Assembly: GCA_963717695.1 (NCBI GenBank)
Contig: CAVQWR010000004.1
Location: 62,001 to 126,000 of the forward strand
DNA length: 64,000 nucleotides
Origin: CAIWHR01 sp963717695
Lineage (GTDB): Bacteria > Pseudomonadota > Gammaproteobacteria > Burkholderiales > Casimicrobiaceae
Direction of reading: 5' to 3'
Every line of letters starts with the position of its first letter. Position 1 is the first letter of the stretch. Made by a program: the position numbers and the translations under genes. Below, piece by piece: positions 35,251-42,349 of this stretch. Under the pieces are notes generated by a model. The model was not told where the DNA came from. It did no database searches and saw nothing but the letters and a program-made list of their open reading frames with translations.

Positions 35251-35859
35251 TCAGAAGCGATAGCCGAAGCCGACGCCGAACACCCACGGATTGATCTTGA
35301 GCTCGGTCAGCTTGTTGCCGTCCGGTCCCGTCACGTCGGTGCTCATCCAGATGTATTTGACGTCCGCGTTGAAGAACCAGTTCTTGCTGATCTCGTAGTC
35401 GAAGCCGCCCTGGAGCGCGCCACCGATGCTCGTGCTGTCGACCGACAGCGGCGCGTGCGCGGGGCCGGGGAGTTGCAGGCCGTCGTTGTAGAACCAGCTG
35501 ACATTGAGGCCGCCGCCGACGTACGGCTGGAACGCGCCGAGTTCGGTAAAGTGGTATTGCACCGTCAGCGTCGGGGGCAGCACCGACACCTTGCCGAGGC
35601 TCGCGCCATTCAGCGTGACTTCGTGGCGCGTCGTCGCAAGGATCAGCTCGGTGGACACGTTCTTGTTGAAGAAATACGTGAAGTCGAGCTCGGGCGCCCA
35701 CTGGCTGTTGACGTCGAGACCGGAAATCGACGAGCTCGCGTTCGGGTCGACGTCGATCGCGCGGAGGCGGACCATCCAGTTCGGGTCCGCGGCCTGGGCC
35801 GAGAAGGCAAGCGCTGCGAGAATGGCTGCTGCAAGGGGTCGCACTGCGGGGTTTTTCAT
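35251..35859 (-). CDS. ompW: OmpW family outer membrane protein
   Basis: The 202-residue protein has a signal peptide ending FSAQAAD and the eight-stranded barrel pattern of OmpW: NWMVRLRAIDVDPN at the start, ELDFTYFFNKNVSTELILATTRHEVTL, LPPTLTVQYHF followed by FQPYVGGGLNVSWFY, and a C-terminal INPWVFGVGFGYRF ending in Phe. OmpW forms a small outer-membrane channel with a hydrophobic pocket. An FNR-type box lies about 90-103 nt upstream, so expression probably rises at low oxygen, as known for ompW in other proteobacteria. Confidence 0.92.
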   Translation of the reverse strand: MKNPAVRPLAAAILAALAFSAQAADPNWMVRLRAIDVDPNASSSISGLDVNSQWAPELDFTYFFNKNVSTELILATTRHEVTLNGASLGKVSVLPPTLTVQYHFTELGAFQPYVGGGLNVSWFYNDGLQLPGPAHAPLSVDSTSIGGALQGGFDYEISKNWFFNADVKYIWMSTDVTGPDGNKLTELKINPWVFGVGFGYRF

Positions 35860-35918
35860 GGTTCTCTCTTTTGTGAAATCGGATCGCGCGAGCGGCGCGT
35901 CGTGCAATGGCTCGACTG

Positions 35919-35924
35919 CATCGT
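35919..35924 (-). promoter_or_regulatory. Candidate -10 box for ompW
   Basis: TACGAT on the minus strand lies so that a start site near 35912 would put the centre of the FNR-type box about 43 nt upstream, close to the -41.5 spacing of activating FNR sites. Confidence 0.4.
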
Positions 35925-35948
35925 ATTGGGCGGGCGTAATACCCCTAC

Positions 35949-35962
35949 TTGATGTGGGTCAA
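35949..35962. promoter_or_regulatory. FNR/ANR-type binding site upstream of ompW
   Basis: TTGATGTGGGTCAA matches the FNR/ANR consensus TTGAT-N4-ATCAA with a single G for A, as is common for ANR sites. It lies in the intergenic region between ompW and the DNA glycosylase, 90-103 nt before the ompW start codon and about 107 nt before the other gene. Confidence 0.68.
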
Positions 35963-36068
35963 ATTCGGGATTCCGATCAACGGACAAGCGACCGCCGTTG
36001 CACGCGTGCAACACGGATCGCCCGGCCTGCGCCGATTTGTCGCATTGACGATGCGCGGCTGAAGTGGC

Positions 36069-36623
36069 ATGGGCACGACTGATCCGCGCGCAGTCGGCGT
36101 CAGCGCGCGTGCAGTACGCCATGCGCCGACGACGCGCAAGCGCGGGCTCGCGCCGGTGCTGGGACGCAATGCCCGCGTATTGATCCTCGGCAGTTTTCCC
36201 GGCGAAGCGTCGCTGGCCGCGCAGCAGTACTACGCGCATCCGCGAAATCACTTCTGGCCGCTCGTGGGCGCGGTCGTCGGCGAATCGTTGATCGCGATGC
36301 CGTATCGGAAGCGGCTCGCGGCGCTGCGCCGGCACCGCATCGGACTGTGGGACGTGATCGTCGCGTGCGAGCGCCGGGGCAGCCTCGACGGCGCCATACG
36401 CAATGCCGAGCACGGCGAAATCGTCCGCGTGCGGCGCGCGGCCCCGAAGCTTGTCCTCGTCTGCTTCAACGGGAAGACCGCGGCGCGCGCGGAGCCGGCG
36501 TGGCGCGACGCCGGGTACGCGACGCTGGTGCTGCCGTCATCCTCTCCTGCCTACACGCGACCGTTCGAAGAGAAACTGGCGCACTGGCTCGCGATCGCTG
36601 AATTCCTGCGGCGATTGCCCTAG
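36069..36623 (+). CDS. DNA-deoxyinosine glycosylase (MUG/uracil-DNA glycosylase superfamily)
   Basis: The 184-residue product fits the deoxyinosine (hypoxanthine) DNA glycosylase family: VLILGSFPGEASLAAQQYYAHPRNHFWPLVGA carries the active-site motif 1 with the conserved Asn, LWDVIVACERRGSLDGAI follows, and LVLPSSSPAY is motif 2 of the uracil-glycosylase fold. It would remove hypoxanthine formed by adenine deamination. The neighbouring genes do not refine this. ATG 36069 is accepted, though the first 25 residues are low complexity. Confidence 0.85.
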   Translation: MGTTDPRAVGVSARAVRHAPTTRKRGLAPVLGRNARVLILGSFPGEASLAAQQYYAHPRNHFWPLVGAVVGESLIAMPYRKRLAALRRHRIGLWDVIVACERRGSLDGAIRNAEHGEIVRVRRAAPKLVLVCFNGKTAARAEPAWRDAGYATLVLPSSSPAYTRPFEEKLAHWLAIAEFLRRLP

Positions 36624-36812
36624 CCTGCCACGTTATCGCCAAGGCCGCAGGGTCGCGCTCGCGAGCACACGTCGCCTGAGCTACGATGCACGGGAGCGAT
36701 TCCCGCGCGAGTCGAGCACGAGACAGGGTTGATGCCGGGTTCCGGCGTGCGCGACGCGTCGTCATGGCCGCGCTCGAAAAGCGCTTCGCATCGAATGAGG
36801 AGTGGGCACATC

Positions 36813-37598
36813 ATGGATCTCGGACTCGCCGATCGCATCGTCGTCGTCACCGGCGCCAGCAAGGGAATCGGCCTCGCCTGCGCGCAGGCCTTTGCCGCGG
36901 AGGGCGCGCGCGTGGCGATCGTATCGCGCAGCGCCGACAATCTCGATGCCGCCGCGGCGCAGTTCGGGGGAGCGCGTCATGCGCCGTTCGCGATCGTCGC
37001 CGACCTCGTGCGCGCGGACGAGGCGGTCGGGATGATCGCCACCGCCGAAGCCGAGCTCGGGCCGATCGACGTGCTCGTCAATTCGGCGGGCGCCGCGCGC
37101 CGGTATGCGCCGGCCGATCTCGACGCCGGCGCATGGCATGCGGCGATGGACGCCAAATACTTCAGCTACATCCATCCGATGGATGCGGCACTGAAGCGGA
37201 TGGTCGCGCGCGGGCGCGGTGCGATCGTCAACATCATCGGCATGGGCGGCAAGGTTGCGAACCCGGTGCATTTGCCCGGCGGCGCCGCCAATGCCGCGCT
37301 GATGCTGGCGACGACGGGGCTCGCCGCGGCATTCGCGGCGAAGGGCATCCGCATCAACGGCATCAATCCGGGCGGAACGCTGACGGGGCGCGTACAGGAA
37401 GGACTCGCCGCCGAAGCGCGGATGACCGGCCTGCCCGAAGCCGAACTCCTCGCGCGCAATCAGGCGAAGATTCCGATGGGGCGGCTGGGAACCCCCGAGG
37501 AAGTCGCAAGGGTCGCGCTCTTCCTCGCGTCGGATGCGGCGAGTTACGTGACAGGCGCGATCATTCCGATGGACGGCGGCGCGAGCTCGGTCATCTGA
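36813..37598 (+). CDS. SDR family oxidoreductase lacking the Tyr-x-x-x-Lys motif
   Basis: The 261-residue protein is a classical SDR in outline: VVVTGASKGIGLACAQAF, LVNSAGAARRY, NIIGMGGKV and GINPGGTLTGRV, with the C-terminal ASYVTGAIIPMDGGASSVI. At the place of the catalytic Tyr-x-x-x-Lys it reads HLPGGAANAALMLATTGLA, with Gly and Asn instead of Tyr and Lys. It may be a non-canonical or inactive SDR. ATG 36813 is used; GAGGAG lies 12 nt upstream. An in-frame ATG at 36729 is less likely. Confidence 0.8.
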   Translation: MDLGLADRIVVVTGASKGIGLACAQAFAAEGARVAIVSRSADNLDAAAAQFGGARHAPFAIVADLVRADEAVGMIATAEAELGPIDVLVNSAGAARRYAPADLDAGAWHAAMDAKYFSYIHPMDAALKRMVARGRGAIVNIIGMGGKVANPVHLPGGAANAALMLATTGLAAAFAAKGIRINGINPGGTLTGRVQEGLAAEARMTGLPEAELLARNQAKIPMGRLGTPEEVARVALFLASDAASYVTGAIIPMDGGASSVI

Positions 37599-37670
37599 GC
37601 CTCCGCTGCGCGCGGACACGACCGGGCGTCAGGCGCGGTCTGGCATCGCGGGTGCTTCGTCAGTGCGTCC

Positions 37671-37907
37671 TCAATTGGCGCCGCCGCAAGGGCCACCCCC
37701 GGCGCAGACATGCCCGCGCATCACCTCGTCGATCGAGGGCTGCCCCAGCGTCTTCACCGAGTTCGTCCCCATGCCGGGTCGATTCGGCAGGTGACTGCCG
37801 GTGGTGAAGATCCGATCGTCCGGCGGTGCGTCGCCCTGCACGTTCATCGACGCGCACCCGGCGAGCGCGGCGCAGGCCGCAGCAATGATGACGCCGAGTC
37901 GAAGCAT
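37671..37907 (-). CDS. Small lipoprotein, unknown function
   Basis: This 78-residue ORF has a lipoprotein signal peptide: MLRLGVIIAAACAALAGC, with the lipobox LAGC at residues 15-18. The mature part is polar (PPDDRIFTTGSHLPNR) and ends with a Cys- and Gly-rich AGGGPCGGAN. GGGAGG lies just before ATG 37907. It follows the first Kelch gene after 38 nt on the same strand and may belong to its operon. Confidence 0.7.
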   Translation of the reverse strand: MLRLGVIIAAACAALAGCASMNVQGDAPPDDRIFTTGSHLPNRPGMGTNSVKTLGQPSIDEVMRGHVCAGGGPCGGAN

Positions 37908-37945
37908 GGTTCCCTCCCTTGCTTTTGCGCTGAAGTTTCGCGGAC

Positions 37946-40045
37946 TTACGGGCAGACGACGCCCGCCGGTCGCGTGAGCCGCGTTAGGTTCATGCTGCCG
38001 CTGCCGTACCCTGCCGCAGTCGATGCGAAGTCGACCTTGCCGTGATCGCAATCGGTGAACGTCAGCTTGAGCGATCCCCACGGGGTGTGCACGATTTTGC
38101 TTGCGTCGAAATTCGGGATGAAGCGGCCGCCGGTCGGCTGATCGACCCCGGCGATCGTCGCTGTGCTGCCCATGTAGGTGCCGAGCCCCCCGAACCACGC
38201 CTGCTGGGTGCCGGCTTGATTGAACGCGAACCACCATGCGAGAACCTGGGCGCCGGGCAAAACTTCAATGAGAATGCCATGCCCGCTTTGGGCGGGATCG
38301 AACCAGGCGCCGGTCATGGCGGGAAGGACGCTTCCCGGAGGGAAGTCCGTACCGTATAGCTCCGCTCCCGACATTGGCGGCGGATAGTTGTATCCGTTGT
38401 AGATCGGACCGTACGCGACGCCGCTGTTCTGTGGGTCGTTAGGACCGCAGCATCCACCAACCATGAGCACGTGACCATTGGGCAACACCGTTGCCGTGGG
38501 CATCGCGCGAGGCGTGATCGAGGGCGGTGCCGTACTCCACGAGCCCGTCTTGGGATCGTAGATTTCGGCGCTGTCGAGACTGGCGGCAAAGTGGATCGTG
38601 TTGGTGCTGTCGCCATACGTTCCAGGGCCGCGCCCACCGGCAACGAGAACGGTCCCATCCGGCAGAAGCGACGACGTAACGCCCTCGGGGTATACGCCAG
38701 CGTTGGCGCCCCTCACCCAGAGCCCGGTCGCTGGATCGTACAGTTCCGCGAAGGCGGGGCCCGTTGGATTACCGCAGTTGCCGTCGTCGGCCACGCCAAC
38801 GGCCAGGACTCGACCATCGGGCAGCAGCGTCGCCGTATGCCCCCAGCCGAAGGGGAGGTTGGCGCCCGTGCTCCACGAATCGGTCACCGGATCGTATGTC
38901 TGCGTGCTGTAGACCGGACAACCCCAGTCATAGTCATAGCCTCCCGCGAGAAGAACTCTGCCGTCTTTGAGTAGCGTCGCTGAAGGCGTGGATCGAATGT
39001 CAGGCAGGTTGCCCGTACGGGTCCACGTACGCGTGGCGGGGTCGAATAGCGACGCGTAGTCCTTGAGCCAATCCAAATGGAATGAGTCGTGACCATCAGG
39101 GTAGCCGCCAACCACGAGGACTTTCCCCGTCTTTAGAAGCGTTGCGGTTGGACCGTCAGACCACCCCGGGGCGTCGAAGGAGCTCCAGGTATTGGTATCC
39201 GGATCGAAAAGCGCCGCGCGGCGGACGTTATTGCTGGCACTGTCGGTGCCGCCGAAGATCAGGATCTTTCCGTCGGGCAGCTTTGTCGCCGTATGTCCGA
39301 CGCGAGGTTCGGGCAGCGGCGCGATCGCGCTCCACGTATTGGTCGAGGGGTCATACAGTTCGGCACTGTCGGTCGCGCCGGTGTCGTCCAGCCCTCCGGC
39401 AATGAGGACCTTGCCATTGTTGAGCAGAGTGCTCGTGTGAGCGTAGCGCGCAACGTTGGGGCTGCCGGTGGGGATCCACTGCCCCTTCGCTGTCACGGTC
39501 GTGGTAGAGATTCCAGCCGGCCGCGTGAGCCGCGAGAGCTTCATGCTGCCGGTGCCGTATCCCAGGATCGAGCTGAACTCGACCTTGCCGCTACCGAAGC
39601 CGTCGAACGTCAGCGTCATCGTGCCCCAGGGGTTGTCGAGAATCCTCGAAGCATCGAAGTTGGGGATCCAGCGTCCGCCGCTCGGCATGGTGACCGATTC
39701 GAACGTGATGGCGTTTCCGGCATACGTGCCTGTGCCGGCGATCCAGGCCTGTTGCGCACCGGCGGGATCGAAGGTGAACCAGTAGGCCGTCGCGCGATGG
39801 TCCGGCAGGATTTCGACGAACAGTCCCTGGCCGCTCTGGTCCGGGTCGTACCAGGAACCTGTGAACGTCGCGTCGATGTTGCCGTTGAAGACGACCGGGT
39901 TGACGAGGCTCGGGCATTCGTCGCCGCAGCGGAGGATGTAATGATTGAGATCAAAGCCGTTCCCGCGGGCGGAGCCGAGCGCCGCAAGCATTGCGAGTAC
40001 GAACAGGACGCAGGCGAATAGGGTGCTGTGGAGCGGATTCTTCAT
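37946..40045 (-). CDS. Secreted Kelch-repeat protein with flanking duplicated domain (paralogue 1)
   Basis: The 699-residue protein has a signal peptide (about residues 8-28), then a domain of about 120 residues containing GSWYDPDQSGQGLFVEILP and GGRWIPNFDASRILDNPWG, then six or more Kelch repeats (about 190-560) of the type HTATLLPDGRVLAVGG followed by AELYDPATGLW, and a second copy of the first domain (about 575-699) with GAWFDPAQSGHGILIEVLP and RLTRPAGVVCP. Kelch repeats build a beta-propeller. The function is unknown; binding of carbohydrate or another surface ligand is possible. It is a tandem paralogue of the next gene and has its own promoter region with the shared 18-bp box. Confidence 0.85.
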   Translation of the reverse strand: MKNPLHSTLFACVLFVLAMLAALGSARGNGFDLNHYILRCGDECPSLVNPVVFNGNIDATFTGSWYDPDQSGQGLFVEILPDHRATAYWFTFDPAGAQQAWIAGTGTYAGNAITFESVTMPSGGRWIPNFDASRILDNPWGTMTLTFDGFGSGKVEFSSILGYGTGSMKLSRLTRPAGISTTTVTAKGQWIPTGSPNVARYAHTSTLLNNGKVLIAGGLDDTGATDSAELYDPSTNTWSAIAPLPEPRVGHTATKLPDGKILIFGGTDSASNNVRRAALFDPDTNTWSSFDAPGWSDGPTATLLKTGKVLVVGGYPDGHDSFHLDWLKDYASLFDPATRTWTRTGNLPDIRSTPSATLLKDGRVLLAGGYDYDWGCPVYSTQTYDPVTDSWSTGANLPFGWGHTATLLPDGRVLAVGVADDGNCGNPTGPAFAELYDPATGLWVRGANAGVYPEGVTSSLLPDGTVLVAGGRGPGTYGDSTNTIHFAASLDSAEIYDPKTGSWSTAPPSITPRAMPTATVLPNGHVLMVGGCCGPNDPQNSGVAYGPIYNGYNYPPPMSGAELYGTDFPPGSVLPAMTGAWFDPAQSGHGILIEVLPGAQVLAWWFAFNQAGTQQAWFGGLGTYMGSTATIAGVDQPTGGRFIPNFDASKIVHTPWGSLKLTFTDCDHGKVDFASTAAGYGSGSMNLTRLTRPAGVVCP

Positions 40046-40076
40046 TGTTCTTCTCCGTCGCGGACTGCTATGCCGG

Positions 40077-40083
40077 GATACTA
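40077..40083 (-). promoter_or_regulatory. Candidate -10 sequence of Kelch gene 1
   Basis: GATACTA on the plus strand (TAGTATC on the coding strand) lies 32-38 nt before the start codon. The same heptamer lies 30-36 nt before the second Kelch gene, so it is probably the -10 region. No -35 consensus is seen at the usual distance, which suggests an activator-dependent promoter. Confidence 0.5.
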
Positions 40084-40120
40084 GAGCGGACGCGAGCGGC
40101 GTGGTGCAGCGGTATCGGCT

Positions 40121-40138
40121 GACCTATCGAAATCCGCA
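40121..40138. promoter_or_regulatory. 18-bp conserved upstream box, copy 1
   Basis: GACCTATCGAAATCCGCA, 76-93 nt before the start of Kelch gene 1. It is identical at 17 of 18 positions to the copy at 42287-42304 and at nearly the same distance from its gene. It lies between the terminator of Kelch gene 2 and the promoter of Kelch gene 1, so it belongs to the latter's control region. Confidence 0.6.
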
Positions 40139-40172
40139 AAAAAATGCGCGGGCCAACACGAATGGCCCGCGC
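40138..40172 (-). terminator. Intrinsic terminator of Kelch gene 2
   Basis: GCGCGGGCCA and TGGCCCGCGC (40146-40172) form a perfect 10-bp stem with a 7-nt loop. On the minus strand the stem is followed by A and then seven T. It starts 19 nt after the stop codon of the second Kelch gene. Confidence 0.85.
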
Positions 40173-40190
40173 CCGGGGAAGCGAAGGGCA

Positions 40191-42212
40191 TCAGGGGCAG
40201 ACGAGTCCGGCCGGCCGCGTGAGCCGCGTCAGATTCATGCTGCCGCTGCCATACCCTGCGGTCGATGCGAAGTCGACCTTGCCGTGATCGCAATCCGTGA
40301 ACGTCAGCGTGAGCAATCCCCACGGGTTGTGCACGATCTTGCTCGGATCGAAGTTCGGAATGAAGCGGCCGCCGGTCGGTTGATCGACCGCGGCGACCGT
40401 CGCGGTGTTGCCGCTGTAGCCGCCGAGCCCGCCGAACCACGCCTGCTCGGTCCCTGCCGGATTGAACGCGAACCACCATGCGAGGACCTGCGCGCCGGGC
40501 AGCACTTCGACGAGGATGCCGTGGCCCTTCTGCGCGGGATCGAACCACGCGCCGGAATATCCGGGGACGATGGTGCCCGGCGGGAACGCCGCGCTATAGA
40601 TTTCGGAGGTGCCCAGCAGCATGTTGTGCCCCTGCGCGTCCTGCTGCGGGCCATAACCGCCCACGGTGAGCACGTCTCCGCTCGCGAGCACCGTTGCCGC
40701 GTGCTGCGCGCGAGGGGTCAGAAGCGGCGTCGATTCCATCCACAGCCCAGCGGCCGGATCGTAGAGTTCAGTGGAGTCGACAAGTTGCCCGTCGGAAAAA
40801 GAGATGCCGCCGGTGACCAATACTTTTCCATTTGGAAGTAGCGATGCCGCGTGATTGGCACGTGTCACATGCAAGCTTCCGGTAACGGCCCATTGACCGC
40901 TGGCCGGATCGAAAATCGCGGACACGCTGTTGGCACTTGTAACCAGGACCCTTCCGTCAAGCAGCAGCGTGGCGGTGTGTAACGCATGCGCAGGAGCGAG
41001 AGGGCTCGATACGCTCCAGGTGTTTGCGACGGGATCGTAGATTTCCGTTTCCAGTCCCTGGTCGAACCACCAGGTGCCGCCGACGTCTTGCCGCGTTCCC
41101 GTGACGAGGACTCGCCCGTCGGCGAGAAGCGTCGCTCGGTGCAACTGGGATCGCGGGTACCGCATGGGGCCGGTGTCGCTCCACGTATGCGTGACGGGGT
41201 CATAGAGCGTTGCGCCTTGCGCTTTCGCTTCGCCGCCGCTAAACCCAATCCCTCCGACGACTAGAACCTTCCCTGATTTGAGGAGCGTTGCCGTGTGATC
41301 CCCGCGCGCGGGCCCGGGCTCAGTGGTCCATGTGTTGGTGACAGGGTCATAGCGGTCCGCCGTGCTCGGCATTTTGTCCGTATCATCCCATCCGCCCACG
41401 ACGAGCACCTGACCGTCCTGCAGCAGCGTTGCCGTGTGATCCCTGCGCTGCACAGGCAGGGGCTTGGCGACGACCCATGAGCGGGTCGAGGGGTCGTATA
41501 GTTCCACGCCTCGGGTTACGGCCGTATTCGCTATCGCGTAGCCGTAATTCCCTCCGCCGATTGCAAGCACCTTGCCATTCGCCAGCGTGACGAGCGTCGG
41601 CGAGTCGCGCGGCTCGAGGAGGCTGCCGCCGGGAATCCATTGACTGGTCGCGGACGCCGTTGCCGCTGCGATTCTTGTGGGCGCCGTCAGTCGCGCGAGC
41701 TTCATGCTTCCCGCGCCGAACTCCGATGTCGACGCGAACTCGACCTTGCCGTTGTTGGCGTCGTCGAACGTCAGCGTCATCGTTCCCCATGGATTGTCGA
41801 CGACCTTGGTCGCATCGAAATTGGGGATCCACCGTCCGCCGGTCGGCATTGTGACCGAATCGAAGGTGGCAACATTGCGGATATATGTGCCGCTGCCCGC
41901 GAGCCATGCCTGCCGGGTTCCGTCGGGACTGAACGTGAACCAGTATGCGGCGATGCGCTGATTTGGCAGGACCTCAATGAAGATGCCGTGGCCGCTTTGC
42001 GCCGGGTCGTACCACGAGCCTGTGAACGTGGCGTCGATGGCGCTGCCTCCGACGACAGCGACCGGCCCGCTGAAGTACGGGCACACGTCGCCGCAACCTA
42101 GAATGTAATGGTTGAGATCGAAGCCGATCCCCTTCGCGGGACCGAACACCGCGACCAGCAACAGCGCGACAAAGGCGCGAACGAGGCGGAGCGAGCGACG
42201 TCGAATGTTCAT
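40191..42212 (-). CDS. Secreted Kelch-repeat protein with flanking duplicated domain (paralogue 2)
   Basis: A 673-residue paralogue of the preceding protein with the same order: signal peptide (LVRAFVALLLVAVFGPAKG), GFDLNHYILGCGDVCPYF, flanking domain with GSWYDPAQSGHGIFIEVLP, Kelch repeats such as DHTATLLQDGQVLVVGGWDD, and the second flanking domain with GAWFDPAQKGHGILVEVLP and RLTRPAGLVCP. The two C-terminal domains are more alike than the N-terminal ones. Transcription probably ends at the terminator just downstream. The gene is divergent from the TPR-AraC regulator across 137 nt that hold the second copy of the box. Confidence 0.85.
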   Translation of the reverse strand: MNIRRRSLRLVRAFVALLLVAVFGPAKGIGFDLNHYILGCGDVCPYFSGPVAVVGGSAIDATFTGSWYDPAQSGHGIFIEVLPNQRIAAYWFTFSPDGTRQAWLAGSGTYIRNVATFDSVTMPTGGRWIPNFDATKVVDNPWGTMTLTFDDANNGKVEFASTSEFGAGSMKLARLTAPTRIAAATASATSQWIPGGSLLEPRDSPTLVTLANGKVLAIGGGNYGYAIANTAVTRGVELYDPSTRSWVVAKPLPVQRRDHTATLLQDGQVLVVGGWDDTDKMPSTADRYDPVTNTWTTEPGPARGDHTATLLKSGKVLVVGGIGFSGGEAKAQGATLYDPVTHTWSDTGPMRYPRSQLHRATLLADGRVLVTGTRQDVGGTWWFDQGLETEIYDPVANTWSVSSPLAPAHALHTATLLLDGRVLVTSANSVSAIFDPASGQWAVTGSLHVTRANHAASLLPNGKVLVTGGISFSDGQLVDSTELYDPAAGLWMESTPLLTPRAQHAATVLASGDVLTVGGYGPQQDAQGHNMLLGTSEIYSAAFPPGTIVPGYSGAWFDPAQKGHGILVEVLPGAQVLAWWFAFNPAGTEQAWFGGLGGYSGNTATVAAVDQPTGGRFIPNFDPSKIVHNPWGLLTLTFTDCDHGKVDFASTAGYGSGSMNLTRLTRPAGLVCP

Positions 42213-42241
42213 TCGGGATCCCTCAGATCTGGTTACGCCGC

Positions 42242-42248
42242 GATACTA
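42242..42248 (-). promoter_or_regulatory. Candidate -10 sequence of Kelch gene 2
   Basis: GATACTA on the plus strand (TAGTATC on the coding strand), 30-36 nt before the start codon, matching the sequence and position seen before Kelch gene 1. Confidence 0.5.
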
Positions 42249-42286
42249 AGACCGGTCGGGCGCGGGGAGAAAGGGCTACGTCCCCG

Positions 42287-42304
42287 GACCTATCAAAATC
42301 CGCA
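42287..42304. promoter_or_regulatory. 18-bp conserved upstream box, copy 2
   Basis: GACCTATCAAAATCCGCA, 75-92 nt before Kelch gene 2 and 46-63 nt before the regulator gene. Directly after it, CCGCA-GTTTTT-TGCGG can form a small hairpin. A site here could serve both divergent genes. Confidence 0.6.
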
Positions 42305-42349
42305 GTTTTTTGCGGGTTCGATGCTCAACTCAGCCGCGTTTGCGGAAAA

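Noticed and set aside
42301..42316. CCGCA-GTTTTT-TGCGG as a transcription terminator
   Set aside because: Five-base stem is too weak and it lies between two divergent starts, where no transcript should end; mentioned only as context of the box.
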